From Aphelenchoides besseyi (Eukaryota; Nematoda; Chromadorea; Rhabditida; Aphelenchoididae), in NCBI GenBank assembly GCA_024699855.1, contig JAMPIQ010000003.1:3100001-3164000 (forward strand): a stretch of DNA of 64,000 nt, given 5' to 3'. Below, piece after piece: positions 34,918-47,164 of this stretch. A model generated the notes under the pieces. That model was not told the origin of the DNA and searched no databases. It was given only the letters and a program-made list of their open reading frames with translations. Positions within the stretch are counted from its first letter, which is position 1; every line of letters begins with the position of its first letter. The position numbers were made by a program, and so were the translations under genes.

Positions 34918-36670
34918 TTATTCCGTGCCGTCGGGTTTGTTAGTGCGACGGCGATCATCTGGTGATTGTTGGGTCTCAGTTTGGGCCTGCAAATCAACAA
35001 TAAGAATCATCAACTCTGAGATTACATGGAGCGATCGAGGTGAATTTTTGACTGCTGGTTCGATTTCGAAGTCGTCGCTTTTGCGTGGATTCAACCCCTT
35101 GTAAACACAGATGGTACGTGCTGAGATCGGTGGAAGCGCGAATTTCGGGTCCTGGACGAGTTTGCTGGTGACCTCGGTAAGTTGTTCAAAACTCGGACGC
35201 TTTTCAATCTCAAGTTTCCAACAATTGGCGACTATGTCAAAGACTTCACGAGGAGTGTTGGCTGAAAACAAGAAATGAAAACTCGTTCGTTCTCATCACT
35301 GACCTGGCAAAGTTGGCATGTTGCGCTCTTTGATGTTCTGGGCGATGAATTTGACCTCCACATCTATCCACGCCTTCTGACCGTTGCTGAAAACCTCCCA
35401 AATAAACATACCGTAGGCCCAAACGTCCGACTTGTTGGAGAACCGTGGTTGTCGGCCGATGGTTTCCGGTGCCATTTGGCGGATTGGCACTCGAAGCTTT
35501 TGACAACGTTCATGTACGGCCGCTTTCTTCGTGATGCTCAAACCAAAGTCGGCAATCTTGATCGTTGAGTCCTTGCTGATTAGACAGTTGCGAGCCGCCA
35601 GATCACGATGAATTGTTTCGCGTTGTTCCAGATAGTACATTCCACGTGCGACTTCAAACATGTAGAGCAATCGTTCGCCAACTGAGATCTTCTCCGCGTG
35701 TTTTTGCAGATGAATGAACAAACTTCCACCTGGACAGAACTCCATCACAATCTGGAATCGAGTCTTTGTTCTATGGCTTTCGCATAAAACTAACTTTGAT
35801 TGGTGTTTTTGAAGCAGACGATTCCTAAGAACTCGATGATGTTGGGATGCTGAAGTTTTGAAAGTGTCTTTGCTTCCATGAAGAGTTCCTTCTGGTCAAG
35901 TGCAATGTGATCTTCAGTCTGCAACTTAAACAGTAAATGGAATAGAGAAGAAAAACTGACCGTATTGGGCATAGCATCTTTGCACGCTTTGATCGCCACT
36001 TTTTTAGGCGTACCTGAAGGCGTTATCAACTCGCCCAAAATTATGTTGCAGAAGTTTCCTAGAAAATCAATTAATCGATCAAAGAATTTTACTCATTACC
36101 TTCTCCAAGACGTTTACCTTTGACCTTCAAGTCCTTGCATTCACCGAAGAGTTTTGAAGAACGTTTGACGCATTTAACGAGTTTGATTGGTGCGGAGCCA
36201 TCAGTGAACGAGATGTCTGCTTTCTGATGAAGAGCAGAAACAAGCTCTGTGATTGTCGGGGCACGGTATTTCTCCGCTTCCTTCATCATTTCAACAGTCC
36301 AACATTTTTCGCCACCAGTCGGAGAGAAGTTGAGATTCAAATGTCGGACCTGAAAAAGAAAACTGGTCGTTCCACACACAAAGTGACTTGGAACTCACTT
36401 TTCCAGGCTTCGTCTGAACTGCCAACATGAAACACCAACGTGATCCGCTCTCGCGTTTTTCGGCCCAAATAGCGTAGTCGCCGTCGTTCTTCAATAGTGA
36501 TTCAACGGCATCTCTGAAACAGCAAATCAAATCTCGTATTCCCATTGGACTCACCGAGGCAAAAAGCCAACGTAGAAACTCAGAGCCGCCAAATCGTCCG
36601 GCAAAGTCCTCCATCGAAACTCTTTCGATTCACCTTCTTTTGATCCCTCAGTCGTCGGTGTCGTTGGCAT
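34918..36670 (-). CDS. SH2-tyrosine kinase, right copy with one frameshift
   Basis: Same exon set as 7833-9584 with all kinase motifs. The T run at 35806-35810 is one base longer than in the left copy. This shifts the exon ending VCFK before its donor, so the splice to IVMEFC would be out of frame. Either this copy is newly inactivated or the run length is a consensus error. The Trp in place of the SH2 arginine is shared. Confidence 0.85.
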
Positions 36671-37215
36671 CTCAAGGTTCAACGTTTCAGCAATAATTTG
36701 GGACGACTGTTCGAAAGCTCGGAATAAATTCCAACTGACGAATTTGATTGATTCGTGGAACAGTCAAATAAAATTTGCATACTCAAAAATGCTAATTTTG
36801 AATGTGTTGATCAACGGCATGAAATTCTAAGACGATGACTTGAAAAAATTTGCAATCAGCTGCAGGATACGACGATAGTAAGAAACACCATCGCGGTATT
36901 CTTTCACTTTGTTGACAGTCACTGATCGGCGCTTCACATTTACAACCCAAATTGCTAGTGTTGTGTAACTCGACCGATCTTTTGATCGACCCGGTGGTCG
37001 CAACCATAAATTGTGACAACAATACCACTAATCAGCAGTCATTCCTTCTGGACATTTTGGGTTGCAAATGTCATTTTGTAATTCAAAACGAAAATACCTC
37101 GAGGTCCCAATCAATCTAGTTAGATGAATCGAAGCGACTCAACTGACAGATCGGAAGCTACATACAAACCACAGCCATCAGTGTCGAGAGCAAGTCGTTT
37201 TGAAGTCTAGTCAAC

Positions 37216-37572
37216 ATGTCCAAGCGCTACAACGATTCAAACGATGGGCCTCATCATCCAAAAGTAAGTAAATTTCTGTTTTTATTAAATTTCTTTTAGA
37301 TGGGTAAAGGTGACCGCCAAGCAATTCGCCTTCATCGACTCCAACTGCAGTACCAGGAGCTTCGAAGTGTTATCGAAGAGATCGAGTTTTACCCTGAAGT
37401 TCAGATGCAAAAAGCCGACATCCTGGAGCAAGCAAGGAAGCTGATCAAAAAGGTTCAAAGGAAAACTCTGGAACTGAAAGCGAAGCACCTTTTGGCAGAG
37501 ACACAAAGTAAGTTAATATAAATTCATTAATCTTATCTTTTAGAAGTTCGAGCTTTCAACACCGAACGATAA
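37216..37572 (+). CDS. Small HES-like helix-loop-helix protein (right copy)
   Basis: Inverted copy of 6929-7286. ATG, both short introns and the stop are preserved, and helix 2 reads QKADILEQARKLIKKVQ. Both copies look functional, so gene dosage may be doubled. Confidence 0.6.
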
Positions 37573-37949
37573 GCGTTCTCAACTGAGCTTTTCCCTACAA
37601 AATCGCGTTATACACTATTGTCCAATAACGACCGGCTCCACAAGCATCCCAAGATGGCAACTCAGATGAAAACAACCAACCATTCTGCAGACTGAAATTA
37701 CATTTTTTTGTGATTGAATTGCTATATAAAAGATTGTCTATTCTCAAGAAGTCTCTTTTCTAATTGGCGTTTTTCTTATGTTTAACAAACTTTTAAAACA
37801 AACGAGTTCATTTTCTTCTCTAACGATTACTGCTGAAATTCAGCTTGTCAGAGTTGAGTGTGTGTTTGATGTTTTCGGTTGAAAATGTTGCGATGTTCGC
37901 ATTCTTGTGACAATCAACATGAGAATTTTGATCAAACTGTTGTTCCAAC

Positions 37950-39246
37950 ACAAACAGTTCCGAACCTTAAAACTGAATGAAAACAAACAAGAAAATCGAA
38001 GCACTTACCGTCTTTGCGAAGCGCGTAGCATCCGTTCGGCTTGGTTTTGTGTGGCCCGTAAAACAGCTTCCCCAAATTTTAATTCGACCCATCGTCTGCT
38101 CCACTAAATTCGCTCGTTCGGGGTCCAAATCCAGAATCAGTTCATCATCGACCACTACAGAAGGCTCGATTTGTGCATTCCCGTTTATTTCATCGGCATC
38201 TGGCTTAACCGATTCAAGTGGAATGTCATTTGCTTCGGAACTTAAATTGAGTTTGAGTGGCTGAGTAGTTGGATCGATACCTAAAACAGAAAACTCATTA
38301 CGACAACTAACGTTGAACTATACCGAAAAGTGCACGATATGGAGTTATTCCGATCCCCGCATAATGTCTCGTGTTCTTCTGCTATCGGATCATCGGTAGT
38401 AATGGCACCCAACGGGTAGAGAAACGTTCGGCAAGCGCGCGTGCGATCAAGTCTTCGACGTCACGATTTGCCCGTTCGATCAATCTTTGGGCTTCAGAAT
38501 GTCAAATCCATTTGAACACGTGAGTTATACTCCTTTACGATCATTGGTTTCACAACTACTCCGCGTTTGATTTTCGATTGTTCCAACTTGCAAAGTTCAC
38601 AACAACTGAAAAACGATAATATCAGATCCCTGAAACGCTGAGATGTAAAAGCACAAGAAGAGCTCAGCTTACTTGCGCAGCCCTCCATATCTTTGACTCT
38701 TCAGTTTCTTGATCATAATGTTGTGACCACAATGACCTTTCGATGCGTGAATCGACCAGAGCAGTCAGAAGCATTTGTCATCGCGAACGACGAGAAGGCT
38801 TTTCTTGAACTTGTATTTTCGACCGACAAGTTCTCGTTTGTAACTAAAAAGAAGCCATGAGTTCGTAATTTCAAAACCTCAACATACCGTTTTATAAGAT
38901 TGTAGTCCCGTTGTTCATATACTTTCAGACCGTCGGCCTTTTGCTTCAAAACACGCAACATGCGTTTATATTCGTCAACAGATTTGACGCCGCAGGTTTT
39001 TTGTTTATGAATGAAGACAGAAGCAGTCCAAAAGGTTGCGCAGCTTCTAACCGAAACCTTTCGTCCACACCGTCCGTTTCGTCTTCTCTTCACGTTTCCA
39101 CTACAACCTAGAATCTTATTCAAGTGCATGTAATCGGTTGTAACACTCACCAGCAGATCACATTCATTCCAAAAACAACAACGAAAAAAAACACCAAAAA
39201 AGGCAAGGGAATGAGGAGCCGACTCTCCGCTGACAGTCATTTTCAT
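37950..39246 (-). pseudogene. KRBA2/Ginger-like integrase remnant (right copy)
   Basis: Inverted copy of 5260-6560 with the same missing catalytic core. It differs by an extra C at 38070-38073, an extra CAT triplet near 38140, and a changed T run near 39185, so a few mutations have accumulated since duplication. Confidence 0.65.
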
Positions 39247-39455
39247 GGCGGAAAATCGAACTCTAATTTCCCGGTTTCTATAGATTCATGAGAATGCCCA
39301 AGAATACAATTCCGATCAAGAGTGTTGTTGAGTGTGCTTAATTAACTTTGAAAGCGCTGTTTTACATTTTTCCCGGCCCGTTTCACAAAAGGTCCGGACT
39401 TTTCATGAAAATTCCGATTTCACAAAAAGACCGTAACATATACATGGACAACTGC

Positions 39456-39730
39456 TTACTTTCCGACAAACTTGGCTACATAGCTTTGGTCGCCGATCCT
39501 CTTCGTAGGGTTACACTTGGTAAAGACGATGAACTCGAAGTCACGTGTCTCGCCAGCTTGTCTTCAACACAAGATTTGAGCGCTTCACCGACTCTGGCAT
39601 GACTGATTTTGGAGAACTCCGCCGCAAAAAATGCGATGCTAGTCTTCATTTCTTCTATTTCCGACCTTAAGAACTCGGGACGATAGAAGTTCTTGTGGGC
39701 CCTAAATACAATGCAGGTTACATGAACCAT
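39456..39730 (-). CDS. Possible exon(s), unknown protein (right copy)
   Basis: Inverted copy of 4776-5049, with the same frame switch. Confidence 0.3.
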
Positions 39731-41171
39731 TTAATTAAAAGTTACTCTTGTAGTAGTCTTCACCTTTCAATGTGAGAATACCAACGAAACGACTGGTGTT
39801 TTAAATAATCTCAAACTTGAGGGGCGGACTTCTTGATCCGCAACAATTTAAGCGATTTGGTGGTTTTTTCGCGTTCTAACGCGACACTCTTTTTCGTTGT
39901 TATACGCCATCGTAAGTTTCTTAGCAATTGCACTGGAGACAGCAAAATCAATCGGAACAAAGCGAGTCTTCGCGTAGCGTGATGAGACTTCATTTCATTT
40001 ATTTCCAATATTTACGACAGTGATAAAGTATCGGTTAGGATCGACAACGTCGTGTTGGGTCGAGAGACTTATCGGCGTCCCGGAACTTGATTGAGCGGCT
40101 GAACGTACGTTCCATCGCTTGCCATCACGATGAGACTTGACACATATATTTAGCTGTGCATAGAACTTCCGCACAATGTAGACAACGCAAGCCCATAACG
40201 AAACAATACGAATATACTCAATGAATAAAGAAATTTAGAGCAAAGTGCTAAGAACAAGTAAACCCGGTAATACATTTAAAATACTTTTCCGCTCGCCTGG
40301 AGAAGATCCGGAGGGTTCAGATCTAAAAAGGGGTTTCCGCGCTCAAAAAATCTTCGGTGTTGTATATGCTACGGTGTTTTTGAAAGATAACCTTCTTTAA
40401 AGATATTGTTCAATTAAATCTCAAATATCTATAAATTAGGTACTAAAAGTACATTCAAGCAAAAAATACATATTGTTGAACTTAACCAATTTTGATTATT
40501 TTCCCTGTTGTTTGCGCGCTTTAAATTTTTTGTTTTAGGTGAGTAATTTCAATCTAAGACCTTTAATCATTAAAATGTAAGGAATCGTGAATTCATGAAA
40601 TGAGGACGATGCAGATGATGTTCAAGGAAAGCATCAATTGGAAACGTTCAGTTTGTTTGAAACTGTTTTTGCAATCAGAGAGCCAGAAGAAAGGCGCAAT
40701 GAAATCAGTTGTAGACTACAGACAATTCATGAAGCTTTTAAAATGAAACGCAGCTGGTCGTAAAGTAGGAAATCTTTCGATTATCGAATTATCAGCACGT
40801 AAGCGAAGAGACTAATTTCTCCAATAGTTTTAATGTTTTTGGGTACAACCTGTGAGACATCTCGCCCGCCAAGGCCAAACTGAACGCTAAGGAGGTGAAT
40901 GACCGAAAGGAGAGAGGTGAGGGACTTCGCCAATCGTTCGCCCTTTTCTTTCGCGTTCAAACGCGACAAAACATCGTCGTCACAATGGCACACTTCGACT
41001 ATTCAAACGTGATCAAATCACCTGGATCTCACTGTTAACCATTAGTTTCCAAGTACGATGTTAAATCCATTTGGATCTGAAAATTCTGGACAGTTGACAA
41101 AAATTAGTATAAGTAATGATGCAGAGTCGAAGGTGAATGTTCGATTTGCTTTCCGTCTATTGTTCTTCGGG
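39731..41171. other. No supported gene (right arm; mirrors 3334-4775)
   Basis: Same AT-rich DNA as the left arm. It lies just upstream of gene A and so probably includes its promoter. Confidence 0.5.
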
Positions 41172-41191
41172 ATTCGGGAACGTTCCCGAAG
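41172..41191. promoter_or_regulatory. Four-unit heat-shock-element-like palindrome (right copy)
   Basis: The 18-bp palindrome at 41173-41190 is identical to that at 3315-3332 and ends one base before the first ATG of gene A. Preserved in both arms. Confidence 0.6.
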
Positions 41192-43335
41192 ATGGGGATC
41201 TTCGACTTTGTGCTTCGTGGCGCTTGGAAGCCGATGTCCAAATCGCCGGGTTCCGGGACTACTTGGATGTTGATGCTTGTGGTTGTAGCGACGATGTTCG
41301 TGGCGGCTGATTCTTCGTGGTTGTTGTCGGCGGAGAAGAAGGCCAGTTGCTTGAATGGAAAGTAAGTTCTTGTTTAAATCAAAGCCGGAGGTCGTGTTTT
41401 CAGAACAATCACGGGTACTTGCAAAGACTCGTCTGTCGATGTGGAGAGCGCATCGAATACGATCAAAGCGACTATAAAGATCAAGAAGGGAGAGAAAGAT
41501 TTTGAGTGAGTCTACAGTGGAACTAAACAAAACTGTCGTTTGTTCAGAGGTTCAATCACTATCGGCAATTGCCAAATTGCGGGGACGTTTTCAACATCCC
41601 TACAACTTTTTAAGATCGGTATGTTGAAATTTAACTGAAATCTTGATTGGTTCCTGCAATTTAAGGGACTGTTGGCTCATTTGATGCGCCAATTGAGATC
41701 GTTGCAACAAGTTCAGAAGTCACGCTTCAAGGAAAGTTTGCAAATCAGAAAGGTTCTGTTTGTCAATCGCCGTTCACACTCGGGAAAGACGGAAAAGCCA
41801 AAACGACCATCAAACTTCACGTCGACACGGAAAACATCGTCAGTGTGGAATTGGTTGGTTTCTGCCTATTTCGCTTGTAAGCAAATTTCAGGATTCGTCG
41901 GTCAAAGTGGTCCGAGAAAACCATGAGAAAGATGCATTCAAGATGCCACTCTGGGGTTGGATCGTCTTAGGGTTAGTATTCAGATAAATATAAGTGACTT
42001 CTGTTCGTTTCAGTCTTGTTGTGTTTGCTGTTATTGTCTTTGTGATCGTTGCCATATACTGTTGCTGCCGCAAGAAGTCAAAGAAAGTCGATCCGAAAGC
42101 ATCCAATGCAAATCTAGAAAATGGAAACCAACAGAAGATAGTCAATGCAACGGCTCCAATCGCTCCAGACGGCAAACTCGCAAAAGAGAACAAGGAAATC
42201 AAAGAGAACAAGGAAATCAAAGAGAAAAAGAACGAAGAGAAGAAGAACGAGAAAGTTCAAAAGAGTTGGAAGCCGAATATCAAGCTGCTAGTCAAACCAA
42301 AAGATGCCAAGAAGATGGCAGAAAATAAGGACGTGAATACGGCCATAGAAAAGCTGCCAGATCGTGTCGTAAACAAGGAGCAAGTGATAGCTAAGGCCAA
42401 ATTACAGTATGAAAAGTGTGATTTTCCAACTGGACCATATCCGATCAGCTATTGGCATCGATTGTTCGACATGTTTCCTGTCTTTGGCTGGTCAAACTAC
42501 AAACTTTTTCGCAGGCTAGTCAGGTTCCTCGTAATAAATCCACTCAACGATCAGCAATACAACGCGTTGGTAGATGAATACAAACATTGGGAAAAAGTCG
42601 TACGAGGAAAGGTAAGTAAGTCTTCAGAAACTGATATGTTACGCTTTTACAGACGAAAAGAGAGAGAACAAGAAGAACCGACGAAAGCGTACATGGCAAT
42701 GTTTTTACTGAGTTCGATAATAATCGTATGGAACGGTTGCGGGCAGAGTAAGTATGAGGCAAAGAAAGGCCAGTTGGCCGCCGAAGACGTGATGGATAGA
42801 ACTCAGCGATCGACGAAGACCGACAATACACAAGACGAAGTGAATCAGCTCATGGATGAATTGGTGCCACCGCGTTATTTTTTTCCGGCCAACGGCAGCG
42901 CCGATCTGATCAGGTGGAAGGATGTTCATAAAAACTTCGATAAGATTCGCGACTATTTGATGGAATGTTTCCAAGTGACGTTTATTTCTCAATACCAACT
43001 TGAACACGACGTGCGACATTTACTCCATTATTATGAAGTCAGACCTAAGGAAGCGAAGGCATTAGAAAAAAAAACTGAAGGAATTGAAGCCTGATTACGA
43101 CAACTACGTACGTGTACATTTCTTGGATTCTACTCTTACACTTTTTTAGTTGAAAAACATTAATTTAGAAGGAAACGACAACGTCCAATTGTACCAAATC
43201 ATTGATACGATTCTTTATTGCTACGAGGATCAGAAGACGGAGGAAGACTCAAATCCCAAAGATACGTTTTTCGCTTGGCTTTTCCGTGGGGATCGGAACG
43301 CCTTGTGCTGTAGAGGAAGAAATAGACGTCGTTGA
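41192..43335 (+). CDS. Membrane protein gene A, right-arm copy (two frameshifts)
   Basis: Same architecture as the left copy: signal region, Cys-containing ectodomain, TM WGWIVLGLVVFAVIVFVIVA, CCCRKKSKK, charged tail. Ectodomain exon 3 differs strongly from the left copy (TSLQLFKIGTVGSFDAPIEI here against TSVQVFKVGDDTFTAPIKI). One extra base in the GAGAGAG run at about 42660 and one extra A in the run at 43067-43075 shift the frame of the cytoplasmic exons. Taken literally the tail is truncated; if these are run-length errors the gene is intact. Confidence 0.75.
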
Positions 43336-43561
43336 AATGACGGGTTTTCCTGATTATAAAAACACTAATCTTTGAATATCAGAACAGTCCGCGGTTATCA
43401 TTATTCAATGCAATTGGCCTTCGAGAGTTCCAGGCTTTCTATCAGTCTGATTGCAGTCATTGAACAACCCAATTGGACATAGCAGTCAAAGGTTACTTCT
43501 ATTTCACTCTTTTGACTGTAGTGATCGCTTGAATATTGCAGTTGCTCATTATTTAATTCAG

Positions 43562-44814
43562 CGAATCGCTTCTTGAACGCCAACGAGATGCAGTTGGTGA
43601 AGTTTCAATGTCAGGGACCGCGATTGTTAATGAACTTGGCTCAAAGTACTTCGCAACCGGTAAGAATACAAACCGTTACAACGATAAATTTTGATTTCAG
43701 GTGTTATCATGTATTTCTACCCGATCTGCGGCAAAGCCGATGGTGAAGGAATCAAGTTGAAAAGCGATGGCAAGCCGGATTTTACACAAGCGGTCAAAGG
43801 AGCGCCGAATTTCGAAAAAACATGGATCGGCTACACTACCACGGTCAAGTACTTGGGCCATGCGAATCTCACGGCCTTAAACTTCCAATTCGTAAGTGCG
43901 TTCAGATGACTTCCGTCTAAAGGTCTCGATTTCAGTTTGATGCCACGGAATACGATCCGTCCAAGGACAAGATCCCGGTTTACCTTGTGGTGATTATCGT
44001 CGTGGCTGTTTTGTAAGTCACTCAATTTTCTTCTTAACTTCTCTTTTTAGGGTTGGATTGGCGGTGATTGTCGCAGCTGTCGTTGGTGTGGTCTGGTACT
44101 GCGTGGTGCCATGCAAGAACACGAAGGTAAGTGTCGATGAAGGTCAACATTCAAGACCTCGGATCGATTCCCTTGTTTTTTTTTCAGAATACGGCTCTAG
44201 GATTACCCAAGACAAAAACCTACAAAGCGCGAGGCGAAGTCGCGGGCAGAGTGCTTGGGATTGGAATTGCCAAAAGATCCCAAGTTGCACGAGTCTTTCC
44301 TTGAAAACCGAGGCAAACCAAAGTGCAAAAAGTACTCGGTTGACGCCAGGGCGCCACTGAATCCACTCACCGACAAGCAGCTCATAAACACGGGCAAGGC
44401 ATGGAGCCCACTCATGGACCGCACACAAGAAGAATCAGTTCGCACCGCCGTGGAGCAGTTTTGCTCCAGAGAAGCCGCGGTCGAGTTCGAGTATCTCTTA
44501 TGGTTGAGCCAAAGTTCGAGGTCATCACTCATCTGCTCTCTTTGCCGATTTGGTGGCAACGATTCGACTTGTACTTCGACATGCCAGTCGAAGTTGTTCG
44601 TCCGCTGATCAAGGAGGCAAAGGAACGGTTGATCCGCTATCGCAACACCTTCGCCGAGGTAAGTCCATTCGCTTTTAATGTTTACTAATCGTTCTATTTT
44701 TAGGACTCGATCTTGCGAGCAACCGTCGACGAAGATCTGAAGGAGTTGGAGCAAGTCGAGATGGTCGCTGACCAAGTGTCAGCGGCCAAGACGGGGGCGG
44801 AAAAAGTGAGTTGA
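43562..44814 (+). CDS. Membrane protein gene B, right-arm copy
   Basis: Exons give SESLLERQRDAVGEVSMSGT to KYFATG|VIMYFYPICGKADGEG, TWIGYTTTVKYLGHANLTAL, then DKIPVYLVVIIVVAVLVGLA as TM and WYCVVPCKNTK. The tail contains CLGLELPKDPKLHESFLENR and TGKAWSPLMDRTQEESVRTA. Near 44500 the frame must slip by one base to reach VEPKFEVITHLLSLPIWWQR and end GAEKVS-stop. The 5' exon with the expected signal peptide was not identified. The acceptor before DYPRQKP (CTCTAG) is non-standard. Tandem relative of gene A by layout. Family unknown. Confidence 0.55.
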
Positions 44815-45026
44815 CCATTGATTTTTGATCTAATATTATCTTTTCAATATCGTCTACCGTACTCCTGTAAAGTTTGGGCTCTTTACTTAAAATTTAAATC
44901 GAACGATCCAATTATGCGGTTTATTGTAGCTACTAGTTTAACAACAGTTAGAGCGGGAAGGAATCCGACTTGCTGCAAGGAGCGGATTGAGGAGTGATCG
45001 GGACACGACCGCTCGAAAGCTTCCCT

Positions 45027-46141
45027 TCAAGTAGACGGGCCTCCTCTAAACAAATTTCTTACGGGTCTAGAGATCCGTACAACATTACCGTTACGATTGA
45101 TTACTTGGAGCACGCGATTTGGCATCGAACGGGCGAGATTCTGCAGAGTTGCTTCAGAAGTTTTGGTCTATGTCGATAAAATTGTTTTCTTGAGGTCTTC
45201 AACTGATTGAAATTGACGGTTTTTCGCGTATATCCTACGGACCAAATGCGACCAAAGATTCTCCATCGGATCTAGGTCTGGCGAACAAGACGGCCATTCC
45301 AAAAGGTCGATTTTATGGTTGGAAAGCCATTGTCGCGTTTTCCGGCTCGCATGACAAGATGCGTTGTCCTGTTGAAAAGTGAAATTTCAACGGCTCCGAC
45401 GGCGAAAAAACGGTAACAGATTCTCGTTGAGTACGCCAATGTATTCGCGGCTGTTCATTCTTGAAGAAGTGAACGCGATGGCAACTTTCTCGTCAGCGCA
45501 AAACGACGCCCAGACCTGAAAAAAACGGGATAAATGAGAACGCAAATTTTTCTTATCATAACCGATCCTCCGCCGAAGTTGCGTCTTGAGAATGTTAAGG
45601 GCTCTTTTCTGAGATCGTGCCAGTACGAATTGAATCCATCGGGACCATCCAACTTAAACTTTTTCTCATCAGAAAAAACTACCTGAAATCGAACGGAGAT
45701 CAAAGGGAAGAAACCGGTTATTTTACCTGTTCCCAATTGCGTGCCATATTCTCTCGTGCGAATGATAATCGCGCAGTCTTGTGTGTCATTTAAGTTCGGT
45801 ATCTTAGCCATTCGAGCACGTACAATGTGTGGATTACGGTGAATTGCCAAGCGAACAGTCTCGTTCGATACATCAAGTTCCAGTTTCCGTCTGATTTTGG
45901 CTGCCGAGATGTTTGAATTGGATGCCAATCGTCCGATCCTTCTTTCTTCTCTTGTTGTCAGCTTCTTTGGGGCACCGGTTTGTTTTCGTTGCCCGTAACC
46001 ATTCAATTTGGAAGGGTACATCTGAACTCCACTTTTTGATCGACGAATCTTCTTTGCTATCCATGCGTATGAATGGCCATCTTCACGATAGGCATCAATT
46101 CGGGCCTTCTCGGCGACTGTAAGGCTTTTCCCACGAGGCAT
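45027..46141 (-). pseudogene. Tc3-like transposase with two nonsense codons
   Basis: Starts MPRGKSLTVAEKARIDAYRE with a paired HTH (DGHSYAWIAKKIRRSKSGVQ). Two introns follow, giving [67 protein letters not shown] and [14 protein letters not shown]. The catalytic D, D and E are present with DD34E spacing. TGA at 45387-45389 and TAG at 45168-45170 (where Trp is expected) interrupt the last exon. Typical of an old, inactive copy. Confidence 0.85.
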
Positions 46142-46359
46142 TGAAAAAGAAAGAAGATACAGCACGAGTATTTATACTAATTTGGAAGTCGAAAATCTTA
46201 GTTCGAACAAAATTGCCATTTTTTGCCCGATTTACACGCGTGTTTTTTCTTTATTGATTGCTTATACCACCAGCTAAACGCACACCAAATTTGAGAGAAA
46301 TCGAACAAATACCCGCAAAGTTTCTTCACAAACAGAGAGGGTATTTATACTAATTTGGA
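45027..46359 (-). mobile_element. Tc3-like DNA element, dead and end-truncated
   Basis: Transposase on the minus strand plus an upstream end carrying two direct copies of GTATTTATACTAATTTGGA (46168-46186 and 46341-46359), an IR/DR-like arrangement. No matching inverted copy was found beyond the transposase 3' end near 45000, so that end is probably lost. Confidence 0.75.
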
Positions 46360-46375
46360 TGAGTGTATAATTCTG

Positions 46376-46799
46376 ATCAAAATTAGCACAGGAGTTGGTT
46401 TCTATAGCTGTAAATTGCATGAACTCGATATTCAGTAAAAGTAAATAACCTGAAAGGCATTAGACTGAATCTCTAGTTTGAGATTTGAGCTCAAAAGTCG
46501 TAGATGAAATGTAACGATTGTAACTCAAGAATTAATTAATGGGCAAGTTTGTTATCAACTAGACTAATACCGCTAATCTTAAAACATGCGTATTAGCGGA
46601 TGAGACCCAATCGATCCAGTTTCTAGGTAACACAACTTGAAACTTTAAGTCTGAAAACACTGCGCAATCAAGTTGAATTGAAAGGAGCATTGCAATTTGC
46701 ACCAGTAAACTGTCATCGAAATTTGAAATTGAGATTGAAAGACGACGTCAAGTCCTGGCACTGTTTGCTTCTCGATCTGGTCGTCTTAACTGGGTTGCT
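46376..46799. other. Intergenic, nothing recognised
   Basis: Follows the outer end of the Tc3-like element. No coding frame supported. Confidence 0.4.
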
Positions 46800-47164
46800 G
46801 TGACATTAATGCGGAGACAAGCCCAAATTTCAATGTGTGAAGAAGGAATCTCGTTTGCCAAAAACGCGTGAGCCTTCGTTTTACGGAATTCAGTGCAAGC
46901 ATCAATTCTCACAAAAGTTGGGTTATACTTCCAATTTGAACTATCCAGATAAAGTCGATTACAAGTTTCTCTACGCAAACTACAAACAAGTGAGTTAACA
47001 ATCTTATTCAGTTTTAAAGCGTTGGTTAGGGACCGAGAATCTGCGAAGTCAGATTGGAGGATCCATACGATTGGAAAGACGAACAGAAGCAAAGCAGCGT
47101 CTCGAAGGATCAGCGAAATCGCAGAGCCCAGTTTCAACAATCTCGTTCTTTTTGCCGTCAATAA
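46800..47164 (+). CDS. Tentative secreted-type protein, two-exon fragment
   Basis: One frame reads CGDKPKFQCVKKESRLPKTR, then FYGIQCKHQFSQKLGYTSNL and KVDYKFLYANYKQ, followed by a GTGAGT donor. An acceptor before GPRICEVRLEDPYDWKDEQK continues to RRAQFQQSRSFCRQ-stop. The start was not found; Cys spacing and basic content suggest a secreted or lysosomal domain. Family unknown. A further Cys-bearing frame (SQFYEHENEVCEHVGDSWTG) at 47370-47512 may belong to the same locus. Confidence 0.35.

Larger units (their letters stand above)
29751..44504. repeat. Right arm of giant inverted repeat (inverted copy)
   Basis: Inverted copy of 1-14751. The matching right end cannot be placed because the partner sequence beyond 44504 lies outside the window. 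Compared with the left arm, this copy carries several one-base insertions in short runs (about 35806, 38070, 42660 and 43067) that break frames kept open on the left. This means either decay of this copy or consensus sequencing error. Confidence 0.97.

Noticed and set aside
1..44504. CRISPR array, bacterial operon, riboswitch or rho-independent terminators
   Set aside because: No short regularly spaced repeats, no Shine-Dalgarno context; genes are intron-rich and nematode-like.
1..44504. Reading the inverted arms as ends of a single giant transposon (Maverick-like)
   Set aside because: The arms contain full host-type genes, and the spacer lacks polymerase, integrase and capsid genes. No target-site duplication can be seen.
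44203..44775. 190-codon minus-strand open frame at the end of the right arm
   Set aside because: It is antisense to the gene B tail, whose plus-strand codons and splice sites look real. The length comes from shadow coding.
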